NCBI GenBank assembly: GCA_028683655.1
Contig: JAQUHK010000004.1
Span: 1-47,446, forward strand
DNA from: Alphaproteobacteria bacterium
GTDB taxonomy: Bacteria > Pseudomonadota > Alphaproteobacteria > UBA9219
DNA length: 47,446 bases
Reading direction: 5' to 3'
This document shows, piece after piece, positions 1 to 7,551 of this stretch (positions are counted from its first letter, which is position 1; each line of letters begins with the position of its first letter). Both the position numbers and the translations under genes were made by a program. A model generated the notes under the pieces. The model was not told where the DNA came from and ran no database searches. It saw only the letters and a list, made by a program, of their open reading frames with translations.

Positions 1-78
1 CCCCCGCTCCAGCAAAATCTAAGACTTGCCAAGAGGCAAGCCTAAGATTTTCCATCCTCTCCCGCCAGGGGAGAGGAG
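1..78. repeat. Core-A palindromic repeat, truncated by window edge
   Basis: It has an inner inverted repeat (CTAAGACTTGC facing GCAAGCCTAAG) followed by a short hairpin of the form CCTCTCCCGCC-AGGGGAGAGG. The same core sits inside the heptamer elements at 2005-2085 and 7405-7482, in variant form at 9652-9728, and alone at 24480-24573. The left part of the copy lies outside the window. Confidence 0.8.
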
Positions 79-123
79 CGGTAACGGGTAAGGCGGGTTC
101 GGTAGGGGAAGAGGGGGGGGCGG

Positions 124-771
124 GTGACATTGGGAAAAGAAAAAAAGCCTGCGCCGAGGCGCGATGCGCGGGGGCGGTTTGTGGCGGGGAGGAAGCATTT
201 AGCATTTGGCATTTCGCATTTAGGGGAAGGCGGGAGTGAGGAAGAGGGGTTGGGCGTGAGGGAGAAGGGCAGAGGTATTCAAAGAAGTGGGAAAAGTCGC
301 GGTTTAAAAGCTGGATCGCCACGGGCTGCAAGCAGCCCTCGCGATGACGAAGGGGGGAAGCCGCTCCGGAATGACAGGGAGGTTGGGGGGATGAAGCCTT
401 CCCCAAAGGCCAAAGGCCAGATGCCAGATGCTCCTTCGCAAAGGGCAGGTGGTAAGGGAAGGAAGAAGGCCTCCCCAAATGCCAAATGCCAAATGCCAGA
501 TGCTCCTTCACGTCTTCCCTCTCCTCGCCAGATCGAGCGGGAGGTGAAGGCGGTTTTGACGGAGCTGATGCGGGGCAGCGACAGCGACACGATACGGATC
601 GCTGCGGCGAAGGCTTTGATGGAGAAGATAGGGAAAAGGAATGACGAAGGAGACGCGCTTGCCAATGACAGTGAAGAGCGGCAAGCCGCGATCAACGAAG
701 CCAGAGAGCTTCTTGTCCGCCTTGCCTCTGCCCCATCTGGCGGCGTTCGTCGCGCGCGCCAAGTGGCTTGA
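124..771 (+). CDS. GTA gp1-like small terminase candidate with in-frame repeat insertion
   Basis: This is an open frame of 215 codons with a GTG start, placed just before the large terminase as gp1/TerS is in GTA clusters. The N-terminal 25 residues (basic, with DARGRFVAGRK) and the C-terminal 75 residues (helical, REVKAVLTELM and AAKALMEKIGK) look like normal coding sequence. The stretch between, about residues 24-138, is translated intergenic repeat: it contains HLAFGISHLG and two NAKCQMPDAPS-like segments, which are the two arms of the heptamer repeat, plus part of the CGTCATTGCGAG repeat. So the frame was either preserved through repeat insertion or is a decayed gene that happens to stay open. 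It overlaps the terminase frame by about 100 bp, longer than usual. The small-terminase role rests on position only. Confidence 0.5.
   Translation: MTLGKEKKPAPRRDARGRFVAGRKHLAFGISHLGEGGSEEEGLGVREKGRGIQRSGKSRGLKAGSPRAASSPRDDEGGKPLRNDREVGGMKPSPKAKGQMPDAPSQRAGGKGRKKASPNAKCQMPDAPSRLPSPRQIEREVKAVLTELMRGSDSDTIRIAAAKALMEKIGKRNDEGDALANDSEERQAAINEARELLVRLASAPSGGVRRARQVA
194..504. repeat. Heptamer inverted-repeat element inside gp1 (copy 1)
   Basis: The left arm at 194-227 is built of GCATTTR units and the right arm at 472-504 of YAAATGC units. A degenerate second right arm lies at 402-432. Nested between them at 309-349 is half of the CGTCATTGCGAG-type palindrome. This is the only copy lying inside an open reading frame. 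Confidence 0.8.
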
Positions 772-1960
772 GGCGTCGCGGGGCAGCCAGCTGACGCCGC
801 GCGGGGCGTGGCGCATTTGGTTGATTTTGGCAGGACGCGGCTGGGGCAAGACGCGCACAGGCGCAGAGGACATTGCGGACTATGCGCTGTGGAATCCGCT
901 CTCGCGGATCGGCGTGATCGCGCCGACCTTTGCGGATGCGCGGGATGTGTGTGTGGAGGGCGAGAGTGGTCTTTTGCGGGTACTGCCGCCGCGCTGTATC
1001 AGCGCATGGCATCGCAGCACGGGCGACTTGCTGTTGTTTAACGGCACGCGCATCAAGCTTTATTCCGCCGACCAGCCGGAGCGGCTGCGCGGCCCGCAAC
1101 ATCACCGCGTGTGGTGTGACGAGCTGTGCGCTTGGCCAAGCGCGGCGGGGTTCGATCAGATGTTGTTCGGGCTGCGCCTTGGGGATGATCCTAGGGCGAT
1201 TATCACGACGACGCCGCGCAACACGCCGCTGGTCAAGGATTTGATCGCACGCGACGGACGCGATGTGCGCGTGACGCGCGGCAAGACGGACGAGAACGCG
1301 GCGCATTTGCCCGCTTGCGTACTGACGCAGCTTAAGGCGCGCTATGGCGGCACGCGGCTGGGGCGGCAAGAGCTGGACGGCGAGATTTTGGAAGATGTGC
1401 AGGGCGCACTTTGGCTACGCGAGCAGGTTGAGGGCTGCCGCGTGGCGAAGGCTCCCGCCCTAGAGCGGATCGTGGTGGCGATTGATCCCGCGATGAGCAG
1501 CGGCAAGCACAGTGATGAAACAGGCATCGTTGCCGCCGGACTTGGCGAGGATGGGACGATTTACATTTTGGCAGACTGGTCATGCCGCGCTTCGCCCGAA
1601 GGGTGGGCGCGTCGCGCGATCAGGCTTTATGAGGAGAAGGAAGCAGACATGATCGTTGGTGAGGTGAATGCAGGCGGTGATCTGGTTGAGCGGGTGCTTA
1701 AACAGATTATGCCCAAGATATTCTTTAAGCCCGTGCGGGCCGTGCGCGGCAAGGTGGATCGCGCTTTGCCCGTCGCGGCTTTGTATGAGCAAGGACGCAT
1801 CAAGCATGTCGGCGCGATGACGAAACTTGAAGACCAGATGACGCGCTTTACGCCCGACATCGTGGCGACGAACTCTCCCGATCGCGTGGATGCGATGGTT
1901 TGGGCGGTTACGGAGCTGAGCGAGACCAAGCGCGGCGTGCCGAGGGTGAGGGGACTCTAA
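665..1960 (+). CDS. Phage/GTA terminase large subunit
   Basis: This is the DNA-packaging motor: an ATPase that pumps DNA through the portal and a nuclease that cuts it. The ATPase Walker A is AGRGWGKT at residues 56-63, the Walker B-like segment is RVWCDELC, and the C-terminal RNase H-like nuclease begins at VVAIDPAMS with a late acidic DRVDAMVWA motif. About 431 residues is the family's usual length. An in-frame ATG at 641 is also possible, but 665 has a better placed AAGGAGA upstream. It matches gp2 of Rhodobacter-type GTAs in position, followed by portal, protease and capsid. The frame overlaps gp1 at its 5' end. It ends in TAA a few bases before a heptamer repeat. Confidence 0.93.
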   Translation: MTVKSGKPRSTKPESFLSALPLPHLAAFVARAKWLEASRGSQLTPRGAWRIWLILAGRGWGKTRTGAEDIADYALWNPLSRIGVIAPTFADARDVCVEGESGLLRVLPPRCISAWHRSTGDLLLFNGTRIKLYSADQPERLRGPQHHRVWCDELCAWPSAAGFDQMLFGLRLGDDPRAIITTTPRNTPLVKDLIARDGRDVRVTRGKTDENAAHLPACVLTQLKARYGGTRLGRQELDGEILEDVQGALWLREQVEGCRVAKAPALERIVVAIDPAMSSGKHSDETGIVAAGLGEDGTIYILADWSCRASPEGWARRAIRLYEEKEADMIVGEVNAGGDLVERVLKQIMPKIFFKPVRAVRGKVDRALPVAALYEQGRIKHVGAMTKLEDQMTRFTPDIVATNSPDRVDAMVWAVTELSETKRGVPRVRGL

Positions 1961-1963
1961 GCA

Positions 1964-2121
1964 AGCATTTAGCATTTAGCATTTGGCATTTGGCATTTAG
2001 GGGGATTACCCCCGCTCCAGCAAAAGCTAAGACTTGCTATCGCAAGCCTAAGATTTTGCGTCCTCTCCCGCCAGGGGAGAGGAAGGGACGGCCCTTCCCT
2101 AAATGCTAAATGCCATATGCT
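1964..2121. repeat. Heptamer inverted-repeat element, terminase-portal junction (copy 2)
   Basis: The left arm at 1964-2004 has five GCATTTR units and ends in TTTAGGGGG. Core A fills 2005-2085, and the right arm at 2094-2121 starts at TTCCCTAAATGC. The element begins right after the terminase stop and ends about 20 bp before the portal ribosome-binding site. Confidence 0.92.
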
Positions 2122-2148
2122 TTTTTCTTCAACATACAGCGAGGAACA

Positions 2149-3339
2149 ATGAAACTACGCGATGTAATGGCGCGGCTGGTAAGGGCCGAGCATGTCAAGA
2201 TGAGTGCCGCTGGCCCGATGGTGGCGTGGAGCCATATCGGCAAACCGAAATGGACTCCGCGACGCTATGAGTCTTTGGTGGAAGAGGGCTATCGCAAAAA
2301 TGTGGTGGCCTATCGTTGCGTCAATTTGATTGCGAGCGCGGTCGCGGCGATCCCTTGGCTGCTTTATGACGAGCGCGGCGCGGAGATCGAGGCGCATCCG
2401 CTTTTGGATTTGCTGGCTCATCCCAATCCGGTGCAGGACGGCGCGAGCTTTATGGAAGCGGTGGTCGTCAATTTGATGACGGCGGGCAATGCCTATATCG
2501 AGGCCGTGTGCTCCAAAGAAGGCAAGCCGCCGCAAGAGCTTTACGCGCTGCGCCCCGACCGGATGAAGGTTGTCCCCGCAGCCAGCGGGTTGCCTCTCGG
2601 CTATGAATACACGGTTGGCAGCAAGGTTGCGCGGTGGGCCGCCGATCCGCTGACGGGTGAGAGCGGGATTTTGCATATCAAGCATTTTCATCCGCTGGAT
2701 GACTGGTACGGGATGGCGCCGCTTGAGGCCGCGATGCTGTCGATTGACCAGCACAACGCAGCGGGCGCGTGGAATCAGGCTCTCCTTAATCAAGGGGCGC
2801 GGCCTTCGGGTGCTTTGGTTTATGCGCCCAAGGATGGGCCGTCCAACCTGACCGACGAGCAGATGAGCCGCCTGCGCGACGAGTTCTCGCAGAACTATCA
2901 TGGGCGCGGCAATGCCGGTCGCCCCATGATCCTTGAAGGGGGCCTTGAGTGGAAGGAGATGAGCCTTTCGCCCAAGGATATGGATTGGCTGTCGGGACGT
3001 GATGCGGCGGCGCGTGATATTGCGCTGGCCTTCGGGGTGCCCGTGCAGTTGATCGGCATTCAGGGCGCACAGACTTACGCCAACATGCAGGAGGCGCGGC
3101 TGGCGTTTTATGAGGAGACGGTGCTGCCGCTCGCGGGGCGGATCGTCGCCGCTTTCGATCATTGGCTCGCGCCGCACTATGGCGGCGGGGTTTATCTGGA
3201 TGTCGATTGCGACGAGGTGAGTGCCCTGACCGCACGGCGTGATGCTCTGTGGGACAAGATCGAACGCGCCAGTTTCCTAAGCGTGAATGAGAAGAGAGAA
3301 GCGCTTGGGTATGGGGCGGTGGAGGAAGAGAGCATTTAG
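2149..3339 (+). CDS. Phage/GTA portal protein, HK97 family
   Basis: The portal forms the dodecameric DNA channel at one capsid vertex and docks the terminase and connector. At 396 residues it is the usual size for the family. The conserved block with VVAYRCVNLIASAVAAIPW and PLLDLLAHPNP near residues 45-95 is typical, and the C-terminal half carries LAFGVPVQLIGI. I start at ATG 2149, preceded by GAGGA at 2141-2145. The in-frame ATG at 2110 lies in the right arm of the repeat and would only add repeat-coded residues. The last two codons and the stop (AGC ATT TAG) are the first bases of the next heptamer element. Confidence 0.93.
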   Translation: MKLRDVMARLVRAEHVKMSAAGPMVAWSHIGKPKWTPRRYESLVEEGYRKNVVAYRCVNLIASAVAAIPWLLYDERGAEIEAHPLLDLLAHPNPVQDGASFMEAVVVNLMTAGNAYIEAVCSKEGKPPQELYALRPDRMKVVPAASGLPLGYEYTVGSKVARWAADPLTGESGILHIKHFHPLDDWYGMAPLEAAMLSIDQHNAAGAWNQALLNQGARPSGALVYAPKDGPSNLTDEQMSRLRDEFSQNYHGRGNAGRPMILEGGLEWKEMSLSPKDMDWLSGRDAAARDIALAFGVPVQLIGIQGAQTYANMQEARLAFYEETVLPLAGRIVAAFDHWLAPHYGGGVYLDVDCDEVSALTARRDALWDKIERASFLSVNEKREALGYGAVEEESI

Positions 3340-3413
3340 CATTTTGCATTTGGCATTTAGGGGGGGGCGAGCAGGGGGCCTTCCTTAAATGCTAAATGCC
3401 ATATGCCAGATGC
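3331..3413. repeat. Heptamer inverted-repeat element, portal-protease junction (copy 3)
   Basis: The left arm at 3331-3366 starts inside the portal gene and supplies its stop codon; the right arm is at 3381-3413. There is no inner core, only about 14 bp of G-rich loop. It is the shortest full copy, so it shows the minimal unit. Confidence 0.9.
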
Positions 3414-3462
3414 TTCTTGGCCGTATGCTTAAAAATAACAGTTAAACAAAGCAGGAACCAAA

Positions 3463-4092
3463 ATGACAATTCAACATTTATCACGGCCACTGGCGGTTAA
3501 ATCGCTGGCGGCTGACGGGACTTTTGTGGGCTATGCGTCCGTCTTTGACGAGGTGGATAGCCAAAATGAAGTCGTGATCTATGGCGCGTTTTCAAAGACG
3601 CTGGAGCTGTGGCAACGCAAGAACGCTGCGCCCGCTATGCTGTGGATGCATGACCCCAGCGTGCCTATCGGCCTGTGGCTGGCTTTGGCCGAGGACCGAA
3701 AGGGCCTGATCGTTCATGGCAAGCTGGCTTTGTCCACGCAAAAAGGGCGCGAGGCTTACGAGCTTTTGAAGATGAAGGCGGTGAGCGGTTTGTCAATCGG
3801 CTATCGCATCGTCACGAGCCGGATCGACACCAAACGCAAGGTGCGCATTCTGACGGAAGTCGATTTGTTCGAGATTTCGCTGGTCACGTTTCCCGCCAAT
3901 GATGCGGCGCGGATCAGCGAGGTGAAGGCGGGCGGCAAAGCTTTGCTGGCCCGTGGTGGAAAGACAGGGAACGCCAAGCGTCCCGTCAAAGGAAAAACGG
4001 ACGCGGCGGCCACCCGCGCCGTTGTCGCGCGGTTGCATCAAACAGCGCGAATTTTAAAAGAAGGCACAAGCAACAAGGAGAAAAGAGTATGA
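3463..4092 (+). CDS. HK97-type prohead protease (peptidase U35)
   Basis: This protease cleaves the capsid protein's scaffold-like N terminus during head maturation. The herpesvirus-assemblin-like fold is indicated by VGYASVFDEVDSQNEVV near residue 22, the catalytic His63 in MLWMHD, and the catalytic Ser111 in SGLSIGY. The EVDLFEISLVTFPAN block follows at about 140-155. After residue 165 there is a basic, low-complexity tail. At 209 residues it is a normal size. Its stop overlaps the capsid start in ATGA at 4089-4092, so the two are translationally coupled, as expected for protease and substrate. Confidence 0.93.
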   Translation: MTIQHLSRPLAVKSLAADGTFVGYASVFDEVDSQNEVVIYGAFSKTLELWQRKNAAPAMLWMHDPSVPIGLWLALAEDRKGLIVHGKLALSTQKGREAYELLKMKAVSGLSIGYRIVTSRIDTKRKVRILTEVDLFEISLVTFPANDAARISEVKAGGKALLARGGKTGNAKRPVKGKTDAAATRAVVARLHQTARILKEGTSNKEKRV

Positions 4093-5321
4093 TTGATATG
4101 AACGAAGTGCAGTCGGCCACAGAGACGCTGGCGCGCGCTTTTGAAGAATATAAATGCGTGAACGACATGCGCCTTGCCGAGATTGAAGGCAAGGGATCGG
4201 GCGACGTGCTGTTGTCCGACAAGCTGGGCCGACTGGATCACGCGATTGACACGCTGCAAGACGATCTTTCGCGCGTCAAGACCGCGATGCGTCGTCCCGC
4301 CATGGGACGCGGTGAGGAGCGCGGCAGTGATGATGGCGAAGAGAGTGCCTATAAGGGCGCGTTCATGCGCTATCTGACCAAAGGGCTTGAGCCGGACTAT
4401 GGCCTCTATGCCAAGGATATGAGCGTGATCTCTGACCCGCAGGGCGGGTTTAGTGTTCCGGCGGAAATCTCGGAGCGCATTGTCTCGCGCCAGTTTGACA
4501 CCACGCCGATGCGCCAGATTGCGACGGTGATGAACATTTCATCCGACGCTGTGGAAATGCTGCGCGACACAAGCGAAGCCGATGCCCAGTGGGTGTCAGA
4601 GCTTGGCACGCGCAGCGATACGGATCAGGGCGCGATTGGCCGCATTCGTATTCCCGTGCATGAGCTGTTCGCGCAGCCCAAAGCGACGCAAAAGCTGCTT
4701 GATGACTCGATTTTGAATGTCGAGGAATGGCTGGTCGGGCGCGTCGCTGATAAGTTCTCGCGCCGCGAGAATACAGCGTTCGTGAGTGGCGACGGCGTAG
4801 GGCAACCTCGCGGCTTCTTGAGCTATAGCACCGCGGCGACGTCGGATGCTTCGCGCAACTGGGGCGTTTTAGAGCATGTGCCGACAGGCGCGGACGCAGC
4901 CTTCACCTCAAGCAATCCTGCCGATGCGCTGATTAGCCTGATGAACAAGCTGAAGGCCGGTTATCTGCCCAAGGCGACGTGGCTGATGCCGCGCTCGGTC
5001 GTGGATATGGTGCGCAAGTTCAAGGAAAGTGGCACGGGGGCCTATATCTGGCAGCCCAGCTTGCAGGCGGGGACGCCTGCGACCTTGCTCGGCTATCCTG
5101 TCATTTTGGCGGAGGATATGCCGACGGTGGCTTCGGGCAGCTTGTCGGTTGCGTTCGGTAATTTCGAGGAAGGCTATACCATCGTGGACCGCAAAGGCTT
5201 GCAGAGCTTGCGCGATCCCTACACGTCGGCGCCTTTCGTGAAGTTCCGTTGTTCCAAGCGTGTTGGCGGCGATGTCGTCAATTTCGATGCGATCAAGGTC
5301 CTGCGCTTCGCGACAGCTTAA
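4089..5321 (+). CDS. Major capsid protein, HK97 fold
   Basis: This is the main shell protein, 410 residues. An N-terminal helical delta-domain (residues about 5-70, acidic and coiled-coil-like) precedes the mature shell domain. That domain begins near SDPQGGFSVPAEISERI (residues about 115-130) and includes WLMPRSVVDMV, LGYPVILAEDMP and FVKFRCSKRVGGDVVNFDA, all typical of HK97 phage and GTA gp5 capsids. The upstream protease presumably removes the delta-domain. AAGGAGA at 4076-4082 gives a good ribosome-binding site. Confidence 0.95.
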   Translation: MIDMNEVQSATETLARAFEEYKCVNDMRLAEIEGKGSGDVLLSDKLGRLDHAIDTLQDDLSRVKTAMRRPAMGRGEERGSDDGEESAYKGAFMRYLTKGLEPDYGLYAKDMSVISDPQGGFSVPAEISERIVSRQFDTTPMRQIATVMNISSDAVEMLRDTSEADAQWVSELGTRSDTDQGAIGRIRIPVHELFAQPKATQKLLDDSILNVEEWLVGRVADKFSRRENTAFVSGDGVGQPRGFLSYSTAATSDASRNWGVLEHVPTGADAAFTSSNPADALISLMNKLKAGYLPKATWLMPRSVVDMVRKFKESGTGAYIWQPSLQAGTPATLLGYPVILAEDMPTVASGSLSVAFGNFEEGYTIVDRKGLQSLRDPYTSAPFVKFRCSKRVGGDVVNFDAIKVLRFATA

Positions 5322-5328
5322 GGAATTG

Positions 5329-5430
5329 CGTCATCGCGAGCCAAGCTTGCTTGGCGTGGCGATCCAGTCCTTAGGCGTAAGGCTTGGGGACTGGATTGCT
5401 TCGTCGCGCTTTGCGCGCCTCGCAATGACG
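5329..5430. repeat. CGTCATTGCGAG-type palindromic repeat (family B)
   Basis: This is a long imperfect palindrome beginning CGTCATCGCGAG and ending CTCGCAATGACG, with inner arms GGCGATCCAGTCC and GGGGACTGGATTGC. Further copies lie at 13346-13444, 19122-19218 and 34987-35083, and a half copy at 309-349. It sits between the capsid gene and the next gene. Such GTCATTGCGAG palindromes are widespread in bacteria; their function is unknown. Confidence 0.9.
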
Positions 5431-5461
5431 ATAGGTTTGAAAAAAACAAGGAGAGAGAAAA

Positions 5462-5851
5462 ATGGCACTAAGAGATTTGGTATCGACGATGGCGGCGAAG
5501 TTGTCGCTTTCGCCTGCGGCGCGAGTCACAGGCACGTCAACAGGCACAGCGGTGGATTTGCGAGGCTATGACGCGGCGGTCGTTGTTGTCACGTTTGGGG
5601 CTTATACGGACGGCACGCATACGCCGTCATTGCAGCATTCGACCGATGGCTCGACCTATACGACTGTGACGGCGACTGACTTGCAGGGCAGCTTTGCGGT
5701 TGTCTCAAGCGTAGGCGGCGCAAACAGCGTGCAGAGCGTTGGCTATATCGGCAGCGCACGTTACGTGCGCGTCGTCATGACGGTGGCGAGCGCAACGACG
5801 GGGGCTTTGTCCTCGGCCAGCGTCATCGCGGGCATGCCACGCGTGGCGTGA
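5462..5851 (+). CDS. Hypothetical protein in head region, possible decoration or stopper protein
   Basis: A 129-residue protein rich in Thr, Ser, Val and Gly. Apart from a short amphipathic N terminus (MALRDLVSTMAAKL) it looks all-beta. The middle (VTFGAYTDGTHTPSLQHSTDGSTYTTV) and end (SARYVRVVMTVASATTGALSSASVIAG) resemble the beta-sandwich proteins encoded near phage capsid genes. Its position right after the capsid fits a decoration or accessory head protein, but I recognise no named family. GGAGAGAG lies 9 bp before the ATG. Confidence 0.7.
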   Translation: MALRDLVSTMAAKLSLSPAARVTGTSTGTAVDLRGYDAAVVVVTFGAYTDGTHTPSLQHSTDGSTYTTVTATDLQGSFAVVSSVGGANSVQSVGYIGSARYVRVVMTVASATTGALSSASVIAGMPRVA

Positions 5852-5910
5852 GGGGATAGGTAATACCAACAAGCGCATGAAAGGCGACACGTAAGCTAAC
5901 CATGCCCTTC

Positions 5911-6047
5911 GTCACCCCGCACTTGATGCGGGGTCCAGACCAATGCTGCGCAGGAGGCCTAACGCTGGTTCCTTGTGAGCAAGATCGGCTGGATCCCGCA
6001 TCACGCAGCCCGCGCTTCGCGCTGGCTGCTGTGCGGGAAGACGAGGG
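5911..6047. repeat. GTCACCCCGC-type palindromic repeat (family C)
   Basis: This fills most of the 308-bp gap between two head genes. It begins GTCACCCCGCACTTGATGCGGGG (a 7-bp hairpin of CCCCGCA and TGCGGGG) and contains CTGGATCCCGCATCACGC, then ends GTGCGGGAAGACGAGGG. The outer arms pair imperfectly. It is the only copy in the window. I see no gene in the rest of the gap. Confidence 0.75.
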
Positions 6048-6159
6048 AGGGTGAGTTTTGTGCGCCGGTGCATAGGTGGGTTGGTATAAGGCGGACCTTC
6101 CCGTCCCTTGGGGCGGGGAGGTTTTGTTTGTTGGGGGTTTAGATCAAGGAAGGATTGGC

Positions 6160-6429
6160 ATGATTGATACGTATTTGAAATCGACAAATAGAGAAGCGTT
6201 GGAGGCTTTACGCGCTGGCGCGGTGAATGTGATCGGGCCGGTGCAGGGCTGTGCGGCAATGGAGGCCGTGACGCTTGAGGATGGTTCTGTGATTCCTGCG
6301 CAGGAAGCCAAAGGCGACCCCGCTTATTGGTATGTGTGCGTGCGGCTTGTGGTGCCTGTCGGTGTCTCGGAAGAGATCGAGGCTTGTGACGCGGCGGAGG
6401 GGCAGGCTGTTTGCGGCCTGTGGTTATGA
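6160..6429 (+). CDS. Hypothetical protein upstream of connector
   Basis: An 89-residue protein of unknown family. I start at ATG 6160 because AAGGAAGG lies 6 bp upstream. A longer in-frame start at 6076 has no such signal and would run through repeat-flanking sequence. Residues 1-30 look helical (NREALEALRAGAVNVIG), and the end contains a strand-rich WYVCVRLVVPVGV segment. The stop overlaps the connector start in ATGA at 6426-6429, so it is co-translated with head-tail joining genes. Confidence 0.7.
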   Translation: MIDTYLKSTNREALEALRAGAVNVIGPVQGCAAMEAVTLEDGSVIPAQEAKGDPAYWYVCVRLVVPVGVSEEIEACDAAEGQAVCGLWL

Positions 6430-7034
6430 GTATGGGGGTTTTATTTTCATCGAATGTTCTGACCGTGTCTGCGGCTGTTGAACCTGTCAGCGTGGAGGAG
6501 TTGAAGGCTCAGGCGCGGATTGCGGGCGAGGGCGAGGATGCGCTGCTCACGCGGCTGATTGAAGCGGCGCGGCAGTGGGCCGAGCGGTTTATGGGCCGCG
6601 TGCTGATCGAGCAAACGTGGGTGGCGGGTTTTTCATCCGTCCCGCGCGGGCGTTTTGTGACGCTGCCAAGTGGCCCTTTGCTGAGCGTCGAGCAGGTCGA
6701 AGCCTATGACGAGCGCGACAATGCGACGCTGTGGGCCACCAGCAATTACTATGTGGACGATCAGCGTGTGCCCGCGCGGCTTGTGCTGCGCGACGGAGCT
6801 TGCTGGCCCGACATGACGCGCTGTGCCAACGGGATGACGGTGACCTATAAGGCTGGATACGGCGCGGCGGCTAGCGATGTGCCAGAGCTGATCCGCACCG
6901 CGATTTTGCAACTGGCGACGCACTGGTTCGAGAATAGAGGCGAGGCCTCGGCGGTTGATGAGCGCGGCGTGATGGCCCCGCTGATGGTTCAAGCGTTGTT
7001 GCAACCTTATAAAATCCTGCGAGCGGGGGCGTGA
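6426..7034 (+). CDS. Phage/GTA head-tail connector (gp6-like)
   Basis: This protein would form the ring below the portal. At 202 residues it has the helical N terminus typical of the gp6/phiE125 gp8 connector family: SVEELKAQARIAGEGEDALLTRLIEAARQWAERFMGR at residues about 20-60. The pattern VTYKAGYG with PELIRTAILQLATHWFENRGE is at about 140-170. I choose ATG 6426, which overlaps the previous stop; ATG 6432 is also possible. It overlaps the next gene by TGATG at 7032-7036. Confidence 0.88.
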   Translation: MSMGVLFSSNVLTVSAAVEPVSVEELKAQARIAGEGEDALLTRLIEAARQWAERFMGRVLIEQTWVAGFSSVPRGRFVTLPSGPLLSVEQVEAYDERDNATLWATSNYYVDDQRVPARLVLRDGACWPDMTRCANGMTVTYKAGYGAAASDVPELIRTAILQLATHWFENRGEASAVDERGVMAPLMVQALLQPYKILRAGA

Positions 7035-7366
7035 TGAAGATCGGGTCGATGAATGTGCCGCTGTTGCTTCAGGCGCAGAGCCTTGTTGATGATGGCGAGG
7101 GCGGGCAGATCGCACAGTGGGCGACGCTGGCCGCCCTGTGGGGCAAGATCGAGCGCACCTTTGATGGCAGTAGCGTGACAGCGGATTAAAACCGCATCAC
7201 GCACAAGATCACGGTGCGGCGGCGTGAAGATGTCGCTTTCGCGCCTGCTCAACGGCTTTCCTATGAAGAGGCGGAGAAGTTTTACATGATCCATCGTGTC
7301 GAGCTAGACGCGAAGGACAAGGGGTATCTCGCGCTGGGCGTTGGGGAAGTCGGGTATGTGAATTGA
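7034..7366 (+). pseudogene. Head-tail adaptor (gp7-like), interrupted by in-frame TAA
   Basis: The frame starts at ATG 7034, overlapping the connector stop, and runs 110 codons to TGA 7364-7366, but has a TAA at 7187-7189 (codon 52). Upstream the reading is normal (QSLVDDGEGGQIAQWATL...LWGKIERTFDG). Downstream the same frame continues as a typical adaptor C terminus: ITHKITVRRREDVAFAP, then LSYEEAEKFYMIHRVELDAKDKGYLALG. A single substitution creating the stop (for example CAA or GAA to TAA) explains it. Either the gene is dead, or the stop is read through or is a sequencing error. Truncated, it would yield 51 residues. Confidence 0.82.
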
Positions 7367-7369
7367 AGA

Positions 7370-7526
7370 AGCATATAGCATTTGGCATGTGGCATTTAGG
7401 GCAGAACCCCCGCTCCAGCAAAATCTAAGACTTGCTGACGCAAGCCTAAGATTTTGCGTCCTCTCCCGCGAGGGGAGAGGAAAGGAGGGCCCTTCCCTAA
7501 ATGCAAAATGCCAGATGCTAAATGCT
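7370..7526. repeat. Heptamer inverted-repeat element, adaptor-DUF2460 junction (copy 4)
   Basis: Left arm 7370-7401, core A 7405-7482, right arm 7493-7526. It occupies exactly the place where GTAs carry the tail terminator, tail tube, chaperones and tape measure (gp8-gp11). Confidence 0.92.
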
Positions 7527-7551
7527 TTACAAAGATTGGGAAGAACCACAA

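Noticed and set aside
2155-3177. Long minus-strand open frame opposite the portal gene
   Set aside because: It is a shadow of the portal gene, with Arg/His-rich composition and no domain; the sense frame is clearly coding.
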